From positions 7,053 to 71,052 of the forward strand of contig JAVVPN010000004.1 of the NCBI GenBank assembly GCA_036655755.1: a stretch of DNA of 64,000 nt, read 5' to 3'. The position numbers and the translations under genes are program-made. Of the stretch, positions 18,251 to 26,005 are shown piece after piece (within the stretch, counting starts at the first letter, position 1; each line of letters begins with the position of its first letter). This stretch comes from JAUNSR01 sp036655755. GTDB taxonomy: Bacteria > Bacteroidota > Bacteroidia > Bacteroidales > JAUNSR01. A model generated the notes under the pieces. It made no database searches, was not told where the DNA came from, and saw only the letters and a program-made list of their open reading frames with translations.

Positions 18251-18628
18251 ATGGAAATTAAAGGAAGAATTATTCAGATCCTCCCCCTTGTAACAGGTGT
18301 AAGCTCTAAAGGCGAGTGGAAAAAACAAGATTATATTCTTGAAACAGAAGCTCAGTATCCTAAAAAAGTATGTTTCAACGCATGGGGCGATAAAGTCGAC
18401 CAGTTTGCTATCCGCGAAGGCGAAGAGTTGATCGTAAGCATCGACATCGAAAGCCGTGAGTTTAACGGACGCTGGTATACTGATGTTCGTGCATGGAAAG
18501 TGGATCGCGCTCAGGCTGCTACTGCCGATGCGGCTCCTCAGTCATTTGCTGCTCCGTTCCCTCCGCAGGAATATTTTAATCCGCAGCAGGCTGCCGGAAA
18601 TAATTCAACAGATGACCTGCCGTTCTGA
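18251..18628 (+). CDS. DUF3127 domain protein with SSB-like acidic C-terminal tip
   Basis: A 125-residue protein of the Bacteroidetes DUF3127 family, function not established. The core (MEIKGRIIQILPLVTGVSSK... to about residue 85) alternates beta-strand-like segments and looks OB-fold-like. A Pro/Ala/Gln-rich linker follows, and the protein ends in STDDLPF. This layout (OB-like core, disordered linker, DD-x-PF tip) resembles single-stranded DNA-binding protein, whose last residues recruit repair and replication partners. The open frame extends back to 18179, but the promoter position and family N terminus favour 18251. Confidence 0.8.
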   Translation: MEIKGRIIQILPLVTGVSSKGEWKKQDYILETEAQYPKKVCFNAWGDKVDQFAIREGEELIVSIDIESREFNGRWYTDVRAWKVDRAQAATADAAPQSFAAPFPPQEYFNPQQAAGNNSTDDLPF

Positions 18629-18658
18629 TAAATTCGGTTTTCTTGAAAAATATATGAG

Positions 18659-18690
18659 AAGAGATGTCGCGATTACTACGGCATCTCTTT
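18659..18690. terminator. Bidirectional terminator after the DUF3127 gene
   Basis: AAGAGATG (18659-18666) pairs with CATCTCTT (18682-18689), followed by a T run on the plus strand. It lies between convergent genes. Confidence 0.65.
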
Positions 18691-18695
18691 TTTAT

Positions 18696-19094
18696 TTATG
18701 GATGCATTTGCATACCGATAATCATTCCTATAAAATATGGAATCAACCAGATGCACCAAACCAAAACGCTGAAACGGCTGAAGTGCTTTTTAGCGGCAGC
18801 CGATCCTCTGAAATAGGTCCAGTATGCCCATACTGCATGAATCAGCATCAGGCTGATTGCAATAAATCCCGTAATAGTATGGAGTTCGTTGTGGCGGTGT
18901 GTCAATACGGCAATATGCTCCATTAAAGAGGTGCCTACCGTATCACAGATCAATCCCAGTGTGAAAAACACCAGATGCCAGGGGCGCAATCCTTTCTGAA
19001 TACGCTCGCCCCATACCCCTATTGTATAACAGATTAATGCTGACGAAATAACAACTATCGCGGCTATTAAAAAGCGGATATCTACTGCTTCCAT
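18696..19094 (-). CDS. Four-helix integral membrane protein of the HsmA/TIGR03987 type
   Basis: A 132-residue membrane protein with four predicted helices (about 6-26, 40-60, 73-93, 106-128). The conserved-looking charged/His residues at helix ends are WHLVFFTLGLICDTVGTSLM and HRHNELHTITGFIA. This pattern fits a small family annotated as HsmA/TIGR03987, whose function is not firmly known. The family call is from memory of the motif layout and is moderately sure; that it is a polytopic membrane protein is clear. Confidence 0.65.
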   Translation of the reverse strand: MEAVDIRFLIAAIVVISSALICYTIGVWGERIQKGLRPWHLVFFTLGLICDTVGTSLMEHIAVLTHRHNELHTITGFIAISLMLIHAVWAYWTYFRGSAAAKKHFSRFSVLVWCIWLIPYFIGMIIGMQMHP

Positions 19095-19432
19095 AATTTA
19101 TTTTGGTTGTTTTTCTTATATAACGAATTTTACCGCAAGTGGTTCTGTCTGCTGTTCATATTCGCTCTTCTGTTTGGTGCTCTTCTGTTTTAAAATGGGT
19201 GACTTTACTTTTTATTATTCTTCAAGTTGGATTCAAATGTTGTTCAAGAGGCACATTTGTGTACCTCACGAGAGACACAAGTGTTCCTCTTGAAGCACAC
19301 ATGTGTGCGTCAAGAGGAACATAAGTGCCTCTCGTGATGCATCAATATGTTGTTCAAGAAGTTATCGTTTTAGTACAAGCATGAAAATGAAAACGGATAC
19401 TAAACGGATTAATCGGGGGGTAGGAGGAAGTA
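19095..19432. other. Intergenic region holding a tandem palindromic array
   Basis: This 338-bp stretch has no convincing gene. Its centre is occupied by the repeat array at 19241-19362, described separately. Short open frames crossing it translate the array into 7-residue repeats and look like chance readings. Confidence 0.6.
19241..19362. repeat. Tandem array of ~22-bp units built from alternating small palindromes
   Basis: Five to six units of 20-23 bp start near 19241, 19263, 19285, 19307, 19327 and 19350. Each begins with a CTC/GAG-type block (TTCAAGAGG, CTCACGAGAG, CTCTTGAAG, GTCAAGAGG, CTCTCGTG, TTCAAGAAG) followed by a CACA..TGTG-type block (CACATTTGTG, ACACAAGTGT, CACACATGTGTG). Units 2-5 also fold into one long hairpin: GTTCCTCTTGA (19282-19292) pairs with TCAAGAGGAAC (19310-19320), and CACGAGAG (19267-19274) with CTCTCGTG (19329-19336). 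Confidence 0.75.
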
Positions 19433-19684
19433 TTATTGAGCGGATAAAGCTACGTAAAGGATTAAAGCCGACGATAAATAATTTATTGAAGAATAAATTA
19501 ATGAGGTTTTGAATGATTTCTTTGTTAGTTTAGCGATGCTCATATATAAGCTGACTAAAAATGGCGTAAATAAGACAGTCGTAACTAATAAATTAGAATC
19601 ATAGATATAGGTTAGCCAACTGTATACGGCACCGATACTAATGGTTGCTGCCACAATTGTTGCTATGAGAGATGCTTTTTTCAT
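19433..19684 (-). CDS. Small hypothetical membrane protein
   Basis: An 83-residue protein, not recognised. The ATG at 19684 (MKKASLIATIVAATISIG) is preferred over the frame's first start at 19729, because it gives a Lys-rich cap before the first hydrophobic helix. Three hydrophobic segments (about 4-25, 31-48, 62-81) suggest a small inner-membrane protein. It lies between the repeat array and the glyA terminator, with no partner gene. Its reality rests only on the open frame and composition. Confidence 0.45.
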   Translation of the reverse strand: MKKASLIATIVAATISIGAVYSWLTYIYDSNLLVTTVLFTPFLVSLYMSIAKLTKKSFKTSLIYSSINYLSSALILYVALSAQ

Positions 19685-19716
19685 AAAATAAGGGTAAATA
19701 TTTAACGAAACAAAAT

Positions 19717-19749
19717 GAGGGCATGCCAATAGGGAAGTGGCACGCCCTC
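19717..19749 (-). terminator. Hairpin downstream of glyA
   Basis: GAGGGCATGCCA (19717-19728) pairs with TGGCACGCCCTC (19738-19749) with one mismatch. The downstream T run on the minus strand is weak. Confidence 0.6.
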
Positions 19750-19771
19750 GTTTATATTTTTACCGAATCAG

Positions 19772-21052
19772 TTAATACGCAAACAGTGGATATTTTTCCA
19801 TTGTGGTATTTACACGATCACGTATAGATGCGATTACATGATCATTGTCGGCATGCGACAAAACGATTTCAATCATTTCGGCGATTTCTGCCATCAGATC
19901 CTCTTTGGCGCCACGGGTTGTGATAGCCGGAGTACCTAAGCGGATACCGGATGTCTGGAAAGCGGAGCGACTGTCAAACGGAACCATGTTTTTGTTGCAG
20001 GTGATATCTGCCGCCACCAGTGCTTTTTCGGCTTGTTTGCCGGTCAGTTCAGGATATTTGCTGCGTAAATCAATCAGCATGGAGTGATTGTCTGTTCCGT
20101 CAGATACCACTTTGAAGCCTCGTTTCATTAACTCTTCAGCCAGTTTGGCCGCATTTTTCTGTACCTGTTTCTGATACTCTTTATATTCGGGTTGCAGACA
20201 TTCGCCGAATGCTACTGCTTTTGCGGCAATGACATGTTCGAGCGGACCGCCCTGGATACCCGGGAATACGGCAGAGTCAAGACAAGCCGACATCGTTTTT
20301 ATTTCGCCTTTCGGAGTTTTCTGTCCTTTCGGATTCGGAAAATCTTCCCTCATCAGGATTACACCGCCGCGAGGGCCGCGTAATGTTTTGTGGGTGGTCG
20401 ATGTTACGATGTGTGCATATTTTAATGGATTCTCTAATAATCCTGCGGCAATCAGGCCAGCCGGATGAGCCATATCAATAAGTAGGATTGCCCCCACTTT
20501 ATCTGCGATTTCGCGCATCCGTTTATAATCCCATTCACGAGAATAAGCAGATCCGCCTCCGATAATCATTTTAGGTTTTTCGCGCAATGCGATCGCTTCC
20601 ATTTCGTCGTAATCAACGCGACCTGTTTCTTCATTCAGATTGTAAGCAATCGGAGTGTAGATCAGACCGGATGAATTAACCGCCGAACCATGCGAAAGGT
20701 GACCTCCGTGCGCCAGATTCAACCCCATGAACTTATCGCCCGGATTCAATACTGCCAGAAATACAGCTTCATTGGCTTGGGCGCCCGAATGTGGCTGAAC
20801 GTTTGCCCATGAAGCGCCAAAAATCTCCTTCAGACGATCAATGGCAATCTGCTCACTCTGATCAACTATCTCGCAACCGCCGTAATAGCGTTTCCCGGGA
20901 TAGCCTTCTGCATATTTATTGGTTAAGACTGAGCCCATCGCCTCCATTACCTGATCACTCACAAAGTTCTCTGAAGCAATTAGTTCGATGCCCTTAAGCT
21001 GACGCTGCTTTTCTTTAGCAATGATGTCGAAAATAATGTCGTCTCTTTTCAT
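19772..21052 (-). CDS. glyA: Serine hydroxymethyltransferase
   Basis: A PLP enzyme that converts serine and tetrahydrofolate to glycine and 5,10-methylene-THF, the main source of one-carbon units. The 426-residue length is normal. Visible motifs are the N-terminal GIELIASENFVS, the NKYAEGYPGKRYYGG tetrahydrofolate/active-site region, LLIDMAHPAGLIAAG and the PLP-lysine motif VTSTTHKTLRGPRGG (Lys about 230). It is monocistronic, with a TATATTTG box at 21087. Confidence 0.97.
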   Translation of the reverse strand: MKRDDIIFDIIAKEKQRQLKGIELIASENFVSDQVMEAMGSVLTNKYAEGYPGKRYYGGCEIVDQSEQIAIDRLKEIFGASWANVQPHSGAQANEAVFLAVLNPGDKFMGLNLAHGGHLSHGSAVNSSGLIYTPIAYNLNEETGRVDYDEMEAIALREKPKMIIGGGSAYSREWDYKRMREIADKVGAILLIDMAHPAGLIAAGLLENPLKYAHIVTSTTHKTLRGPRGGVILMREDFPNPKGQKTPKGEIKTMSACLDSAVFPGIQGGPLEHVIAAKAVAFGECLQPEYKEYQKQVQKNAAKLAEELMKRGFKVVSDGTDNHSMLIDLRSKYPELTGKQAEKALVAADITCNKNMVPFDSRSAFQTSGIRLGTPAITTRGAKEDLMAEIAEMIEIVLSHADNDHVIASIRDRVNTTMEKYPLFAY

Positions 21053-21086
21053 TTGGATAAATGTTTTAGGGATAAGTACACTATAA

Positions 21087-21094
21087 CAAATATA
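21087..21094 (-). promoter_or_regulatory. Candidate -7 element (TATATTTG) for glyA
   Basis: TATATTTG on the minus strand fits TAnnTTTG, 35 bp upstream of the glyA ATG. Confidence 0.45.
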
Positions 21095-21226
21095 GAAATA
21101 AGTAATGAAACGGGGATGAATTAAAACAAAAAGCGGGTGAATTTATTCATTTACTGATTATGTGCCATTTTTTACTTAAAATATGCGTATATTTAACGCC
21201 CTTTTGGTAAAAACACGCTAATTCTT

Positions 21227-21811
21227 TTATTTCTTCTTCGTTTTTTTGTCTTTTTTCATTACGCTCCATCCAAATCGGCCCACATGTTTACCGGTTTCGT
21301 AATAGTTACCGTGGGTATATACAAGCAGGTTGGCTTTTGCCAGATGAAATGCCTGTGTTTCGGGATCGATGTATTTGTCGTCGGCCTGCACGTTTACCAC
21401 TTCGGCGATAAACATGTCATGACTTCCGAGTGATTTTATTTCCACTACGCGACATTCGATGCATACGGGTGATTCGTCGATTGTCGGGCAGCTTACCACG
21501 CTGGCTTTGCCGGGGGTGAGCTTCATTTCTTCAAATTTATTGTAGTCCTTACCGGAGCGTACGCCACACCAGTCGGTGGCAAAAGCCATCTCTTTGGTGG
21601 TAAGGTTTATCACAAATTCGCCGTTCTTTTTAATGATCGGATAAGAGTGCCGCTCAGGTCGTACCGAAATATAGCACATAGGCGGGTTCGTACAGATTGT
21701 TCCGGTCCAGCTTACGGTAATGATGTTGTATTCTTCCGGAGTGTTTCCGCAACTGATCATTACGGCAGGAAGCGGATAGATCATTGTTCCCGGTTTCCAG
21801 TCTTGCTTCAT
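21227..21811 (-). CDS. Flavin reductase-family (FMN-binding split-barrel) protein
   Basis: A 194-residue flavoprotein of the flavin-reductase/DIM6 type. Landmarks are PLPAVMISCG, the NIITVSWTGTICTNPPMCYISV block that contacts FMN, EFVINLTTKE and the C-terminal HLAKANLLVYTHGNYY. A Lys-rich tail ends the protein. It follows pyrI by 9 bp and so sits third in the pyrBI operon. Family members reduce flavins or act as partner reductases; a link to pyrimidine metabolism is suggested only by position. Confidence 0.88.
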   Translation of the reverse strand: MKQDWKPGTMIYPLPAVMISCGNTPEEYNIITVSWTGTICTNPPMCYISVRPERHSYPIIKKNGEFVINLTTKEMAFATDWCGVRSGKDYNKFEEMKLTPGKASVVSCPTIDESPVCIECRVVEIKSLGSHDMFIAEVVNVQADDKYIDPETQAFHLAKANLLVYTHGNYYETGKHVGRFGWSVMKKDKKTKKK

Positions 21812-21820
21812 AGGGTTTGG

Positions 21821-22282
21821 TTATAATAATTCGATGTCTTCTTTTTGCATGATCCGTTCGCAGTAATGACATTTCACACGAATCTGATCTTTGTCGAGTA
21901 CTTTAAAAACGGTTGGCATCGGTTCATTGTTCGTTACGCATTTGGGATTCGAACATTTTACGATACCGTTGAGATGATCGGGCAAATGTACGTTCTTTTT
22001 TTCAATCACTTCATAGTTGCGGATGATGTTGAGTTTAACCTGAGGCGCGATTACGGCGATTCGGTTGATTTCATCTTCGCGGAAAAACTTGTCGGCGATT
22101 TTGATGATCCCTTTCTTGCCGATTTTTTTGCTGTCGAGGTTATTGCCGATGGTAATGTTGTTGCCGAGTTTCTGCAATCCCAGCAATTCTACTACTTTAA
22201 ACAGGGCATCCGAGGGAATATGGTCGATTACAGTACCGTTTTCGAGCGCTGCTACTTCTAATTCTTTATGGTTGGTCTTCAT
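21821..22282 (-). CDS. pyrI: Aspartate carbamoyltransferase regulatory chain
   Basis: It binds CTP/ATP and gives allosteric control to the PyrB catalytic trimers. The 153-residue protein has the usual length. It shows the N-terminal nucleotide-binding domain (VAALENGTVIDHIPSDALFK) and the C-terminal four-cysteine zinc site (CSNPKC ... CHYCERIM) that docks on PyrB. The start lies 6 bp after the pyrB stop. Confidence 0.97.
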   Translation of the reverse strand: MKTNHKELEVAALENGTVIDHIPSDALFKVVELLGLQKLGNNITIGNNLDSKKIGKKGIIKIADKFFREDEINRIAVIAPQVKLNIIRNYEVIEKKNVHLPDHLNGIVKCSNPKCVTNNEPMPTVFKVLDKDQIRVKCHYCERIMQKEDIELL

Positions 22283-22288
22283 ATGGAT

Positions 22289-23212
22289 TTACTTTTCGAG
22301 CGGATTAATACCAAGATGTTTGCAAATGATTGCCTGACGGGCATAAAGTCCGTTTTTAGCTTGTTGGAAATAGTATGCTTTCGGATTTTCATCCACATCG
22401 TATGCGATTTCATTCACACGGGGTAGGGGATGCAGGATGCGTACGTTCTCCTTGCTGTTGTCGAGCATGGCATTGTGAAGGGTGTATACGTTTTTCACCT
22501 TTTCATATTCTACCAGATCGGTAAAGCGCTCGCGCTGCACGCGGGTCATGTAGATGATGTCGGCCTTGCCAATCACTTCGTCTGTGAAATCGGTGTGCTC
22601 ATAATAGGCGATCCCTTTTTCCTCGCAAAACTGTTTGTATTCGTGCGGCATGCGTAATTCGTCGGGCGCTACAAAATGGAATACGGGGTTGAAATGCGAC
22701 ATCGCCTGTAGTAACGAGTGGACCGTGCGGCCGTATTTCAGGTCGCCTACCATTACGATATTCAGATTCTCGAGGGTACCTTGTGTTTTCCAGATCGAAT
22801 ACAAATCGAGCATGGTTTGTGACGGATGCTGATTGGCTCCGTCGCCGGCATTTACGATCGGCACGTCGGATACCTCCGATGCGTAGCGGGCGGCTCCTTC
22901 CAGGTGGTGGCGCATTACGATCAGGTCGGCATAATTGCTAACCATCTTAATGGTGTCTTTCAGGGTTTCTCCTTTCGACGAGCTGGTTGTGGATGCATCC
23001 GAAAAGCCGATAATACGTCCGCCCAAGCGGTTTACGGCTGTTTCAAAACTCAGGCGTGTACGGGTAGAGGGCTCGAAAAACAGGGTGGCAATCACTCTTC
23101 CGCTCAGAATCGTCTGGTTCGGATGTTCTTCAAAATAGCGTGCTTGATCGAGCAACGAAAGAATCTCCTCTTTTGAGAGGTCGGTAATGGATACGAAACT
23201 TTCTGTGGTCAT
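22289..23212 (-). CDS. pyrB: Aspartate carbamoyltransferase catalytic chain
   Basis: It condenses carbamoyl phosphate and aspartate, the committed step of pyrimidine synthesis. The open frame extends to 23317, but the ATG at 23212 (MTTESFVSITDLSKEE) gives the standard 307 residues. Motifs are FFEPSTRTRLSFE (carbamoyl-phosphate loop), GDGANQHPSQTMLDLY and HPLPRVNEI. It is first in pyrB-pyrI-flavin reductase. Between its promoter region and its ATG lies an intrinsic terminator (23290-23325) that can only act as an attenuator, as no other minus-strand gene precedes it. Confidence 0.97.
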   Translation of the reverse strand: MTTESFVSITDLSKEEILSLLDQARYFEEHPNQTILSGRVIATLFFEPSTRTRLSFETAVNRLGGRIIGFSDASTTSSSKGETLKDTIKMVSNYADLIVMRHHLEGAARYASEVSDVPIVNAGDGANQHPSQTMLDLYSIWKTQGTLENLNIVMVGDLKYGRTVHSLLQAMSHFNPVFHFVAPDELRMPHEYKQFCEEKGIAYYEHTDFTDEVIGKADIIYMTRVQRERFTDLVEYEKVKNVYTLHNAMLDNSKENVRILHPLPRVNEIAYDVDENPKAYYFQQAKNGLYARQAIICKHLGINPLEK

Positions 23213-23258
23213 AATGACAGGCTTTATTAATGTTTTATTGTTATAATCGATTTGTTCT

Positions 23259-23423
23259 TTACTGTAAGGAGGGGGTGCCCCCGGATAATAAAAAAACCAA
23301 TCTGCCAGGGTAGGCAAATTGGTTTACAATATAATGGGTAAAAAATGTCAGTTTGGGAAAACAGCAATGATTCTCCAAAAAATTGAAGACAATCGGTGTG
23401 ATATGGTGAATCCTTGCTTTCAT
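23259..23423 (-). CDS. Putative pyrBI leader ORF (54 codons) crossing the attenuator
   Basis: The ATG is at 23423 and the TAA at 23261-23259 on the minus strand. The peptide begins MKARIHHITPIVFNF, has CFPKLTFFTHYIV in the middle and ends GGTPSLQ, so it is Phe-rich before the hairpin. It reads through the whole terminator hairpin and T run and stops 46 bp before pyrB. Size and placement resemble the 44-codon enterobacterial pyrBI leader, in which coupled translation blocks the terminator when UTP is low. No strong ribosome-binding site is seen, and translation is unproven. A rival 74-codon frame overlaps it. Confidence 0.45.
   Translation of the reverse strand: MKARIHHITPIVFNFLENHCCFPKLTFFTHYIVNQFAYPGRLVFLLSGGTPSLQ
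23290..23325 (-). promoter_or_regulatory. Candidate pyrBI transcriptional attenuator (terminator hairpin)
   Basis: On the minus strand AAACCAATTTGCC (23325-23313) and GGCAGATTGGTTT (23306-23294) form a 13-bp stem with one G-U pair and a 6-nt loop. The T run (23296-23290) follows. A T6 tract lies shortly upstream (about 23345-23338). The only downstream gene on this strand is pyrB and there is none upstream, so it is best read as an attenuator. Confidence 0.75.
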
Positions 23424-23430
23424 TACGTGG

Positions 23431-23456
23431 CAAATTTACGAAAAAAAGCAAATATA
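23431..23456 (-). promoter_or_regulatory. Two candidate -7 elements for pyrBI (TATATTTG and TAAATTTG)
   Basis: On the minus strand TATATTTG (23456-23449) and TAAATTTG (23438-23431) both fit TAnnTTTG. The first would start RNA about 20 nt before the leader ATG; the second would make the leader nearly leaderless. Confidence 0.45.
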
Positions 23457-23523
23457 AAAACCTTTCTACTTAATTTTTACAGTTGGAATGCCTCTTTGCG
23501 GTCTTCGTTCCGATTAAAAATAT

Positions 23524-23531
23524 TACTTTTG
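23524..23531 (+). promoter_or_regulatory. Candidate -7 element (TACTTTTG) for the PBP1A gene
   Basis: TACTTTTG fits TAnnTTTG and lies 30 bp before the ATG at 23561. It is divergent from the pyrBI promoter region. Confidence 0.5.
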
Positions 23532-23560
23532 CGGCGTAACCAGAATGTGGACTTTAGAAG

Positions 23561-25909
23561 ATGAGTAAGAAAAAAACATTTTTAAAACGATTCGTTCTTT
23601 TTTGCTGGGCCTTGTTTTTCCTCGGGGTGTTTTCGGTAGCGACGGTGTTCGTGCTGATTGCAAAGGGGAAAGTGGGATACATGCCTCCCATTGAGGAGCT
23701 TGAAAATCCGAAAAACAAGTTTGCCACGGTCGTTTACTCGGCAGATAATGTGGAGTTGGGCCGGTTTACGCAAGCGAAAGAGAATCGCGTTTATGTCAAT
23801 TATAAACAATTGTCGCCCTATTTGGTGCAGGCATTGGTCGCTACCGAGGATAGTCGTTTTAGCGAACACTCGGGTATCGATGTGAAAGCTTTATTTCGCG
23901 CAATCATTAAAACGGTGATTTTGCAACAGAAAAATGCAGGGGGTGGTAGTACCATTACTCAGCAGCTGGCCAAACAGCTTTATTCGCCAAGTGCGGATAA
24001 TATTTTGGAACGTGCGTTGCAAAAACCGATTGAATGGGTGATTGCGGTTGAATTGGAGCGCCTCTATACGAAGGAGGAGATCATCAATATGTACCTGAAT
24101 AAATTCGACTTTAATTATAATGCGGTAGGTATCCGTACGGCGTCGAATGTTTATTTCGGGAAGACTCCTTCTACGTTGAGTATTGAAGAGGCGGCTACTT
24201 TGGTGGGTATGTGTAAAAACCCATCGTTGTTTAATCCGTTGCGTCGTAATGAGCGCACGCGCGGACGTCGTAATGTAGTGCTTGATCAGATGGCTAAAGG
24301 GGGATATCTGAGCGAGGCGCAGGCCGATTCGCTTAAACAGCTTCCGCTGACGCTGTCGTTTCATAAAGCAGACCATAAAGAGGGGCTTGCGCCTTACTTC
24401 CGCGAATATCTGCGTGGGGTGATGCGTGCCAAAAAACCGGAGCGTAAAAATTACGCATCCTGGCAGACTCAGAAGTTTAAAGAGGATTCGGTGGCATGGG
24501 AAACCAATCCGCTGTTCGGATGGTGTAACAAAAACCTGAAGCCGGACGGTACACCGTATGATCTGACTGCCGACGGATTGCGGATTTTCACTACACTCGA
24601 TTCGCACATGCAGCAATATGCCGAAGAAGCGGTAACCGATCATTTGAGCAAAGTATTGCAACCGGCTTTCTTTAAGGAAAAGGCGAGTCGCAAATACGGG
24701 CCGTTTTCGAAAGATCTGACTCCGGAAGAGGTAGAGGCAAGTATGCGCCGTACGATGCGTCAGAGCGAACGTTATATTAAGATGCGCCAGGCAGGCGTGA
24801 GTGAACAGGAGATTGTGAAGGCGTTTAACACGCCGACGGACATGCAGGTGTTTACCTGGGGAGGAATGAAGGATACGGTGATGACTCCGATGGATTCGAT
24901 CCGCTATCAGAAATACTTCCTGCGTGCCGGCTTCATGTCGATGGATCCGAAAACCGGATATGTGAAGGCTTATGTAGGCGGACCGGATTTCAGCAATTTC
25001 CAGTATGATATGGTTACTTCCGGGCGACGTCAGGTAGGTTCTACCATCAAGCCGTTCCTTTATACATTGGCGATGGAAGAGGGGCGTACGCCTTGCGATA
25101 TGGAGTCGAATACACAACCTCATCTTGTGGATGAAAATGGTACTCCGTGGTTGCCGCGTAACGCATCGAGTGCTCGTGTAGGCGAAATGGTTACATTGCG
25201 CTGGGGACTTGCGAATTCGAACAACTGGATTTCGGCCCGATTGATGGATAAATTATCGCCGTATGCTTTTGTGCGGTTGCTTCACTCTTTCGGTGTGCGT
25301 AATCAGATCGATCCGGTGATTTCACTTTGCCTTGGGCCGTCGGAAGTGTCGGTAGAGGAGATGGTAACCGGTTATTCTGCATTCCCGAATAAAGGAATCC
25401 GAATCGACCCGTTGTATGTAACCCGTATCGAAGATAATAACGGAAACGTGATTGCCGAATTTACACCGCAGATGCATGAAGTGTTTAGCGAAGCGACATA
25501 TTTTAAAATGTTGCCGATGTTGCGTGATGTAATTGATTATGGTACCGGAGGCCGTGTGCGCCGTATTTACGGATTGACAGCGCCGATGGGTGGTAAAACC
25601 GGAACAACGAACAATAACTCGGATGGTTGGTTTATGGCTTTCACTCCTTCTTTGGTTTCAGGAACCTGGGTTGGAGGAGAAGAGCGAGCTATCCGCTTTG
25701 ATAATATGGCTCAGGGACAAGGGGCGAGCATGGCTCTTCCGATTTACGGAGAATTCATGAAGAAGGTCTATGCGGACCCTACCTTGCCATACTCTCAGAC
25801 CGATGATTTCGATATGACAAATCCGATTGACCCTTGTGCGGACGGCAGTTCTTATGGAAATGAAGAACCCGGACAGCAGCAGGAGGTGATTGAGGGTATT
25901 TTTGATTAA
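23561..25909 (+). CDS. mrcA: Class A penicillin-binding protein 1A (transglycosylase/transpeptidase)
   Basis: This bifunctional peptidoglycan synthase is anchored in the inner membrane. The 782-residue protein has one N-terminal membrane helix (about 10-33). The GT51 transglycosylase domain follows with EDSRFSEHSGID (catalytic Glu near 98) and GGSTITQQLAKQL. The transpeptidase domain has the nucleophile motif STIK (Ser494, Lys497), SNN and KTGT (679-682). The C-terminal ~50 residues are acidic and Gln/Pro-rich. It is monocistronic and ends at a strong bidirectional hairpin. Confidence 0.96.
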   Translation: MSKKKTFLKRFVLFCWALFFLGVFSVATVFVLIAKGKVGYMPPIEELENPKNKFATVVYSADNVELGRFTQAKENRVYVNYKQLSPYLVQALVATEDSRFSEHSGIDVKALFRAIIKTVILQQKNAGGGSTITQQLAKQLYSPSADNILERALQKPIEWVIAVELERLYTKEEIINMYLNKFDFNYNAVGIRTASNVYFGKTPSTLSIEEAATLVGMCKNPSLFNPLRRNERTRGRRNVVLDQMAKGGYLSEAQADSLKQLPLTLSFHKADHKEGLAPYFREYLRGVMRAKKPERKNYASWQTQKFKEDSVAWETNPLFGWCNKNLKPDGTPYDLTADGLRIFTTLDSHMQQYAEEAVTDHLSKVLQPAFFKEKASRKYGPFSKDLTPEEVEASMRRTMRQSERYIKMRQAGVSEQEIVKAFNTPTDMQVFTWGGMKDTVMTPMDSIRYQKYFLRAGFMSMDPKTGYVKAYVGGPDFSNFQYDMVTSGRRQVGSTIKPFLYTLAMEEGRTPCDMESNTQPHLVDENGTPWLPRNASSARVGEMVTLRWGLANSNNWISARLMDKLSPYAFVRLLHSFGVRNQIDPVISLCLGPSEVSVEEMVTGYSAFPNKGIRIDPLYVTRIEDNNGNVIAEFTPQMHEVFSEATYFKMLPMLRDVIDYGTGGRVRRIYGLTAPMGGKTGTTNNNSDGWFMAFTPSLVSGTWVGGEERAIRFDNMAQGQGASMALPIYGEFMKKVYADPTLPYSQTDDFDMTNPIDPCADGSSYGNEEPGQQQEVIEGIFD

Positions 25910-25943
25910 ACCTATCAGCTCGTAGAAACGGGCGATGACAGAT

Positions 25944-25990
25944 AAAAAAAGCTCGGGTGTATCTTAAAGCGATACGCCCGAGCTTTTTTA
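25944..25990. terminator. Bidirectional terminator between mrcA and the cpsB-like gene
   Basis: AAAAAAAGCTCGGGTGTATC pairs with GATACGCCCGAGCTTTTTT across a 7-nt loop, with A and T runs on both sides. Confidence 0.9.
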
Positions 25991-26005
25991 GTATATATTA
26001 GGTAG

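Noticed and set aside
19241..19362. CRISPR array
   Set aside because: Units are only 20-23 bp, vary strongly, alternate in orientation and have no unique spacers; no cas gene is present.
19139..19512. Short plus-strand open frames over the palindromic array
   Set aside because: They read the tandem repeat as 7-residue repeats. There is no start context, and one of them overlaps the minus-strand small membrane protein gene.
23227..23451. 74-codon frame in the pyrB leader, different from the proposed leader ORF
   Set aside because: Its start at 23451 lies within the promoter boxes, and the frame is less consistent with the expected transcript start. It is kept only as a rival reading of the leader.
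23891..25123. 410-codon open frame on the minus strand
   Set aside because: It lies fully inside mrcA on the opposite strand, is His/Arg/Ser-rich without any recognisable domain, and is a codon-bias shadow of the clear PBP1A gene.
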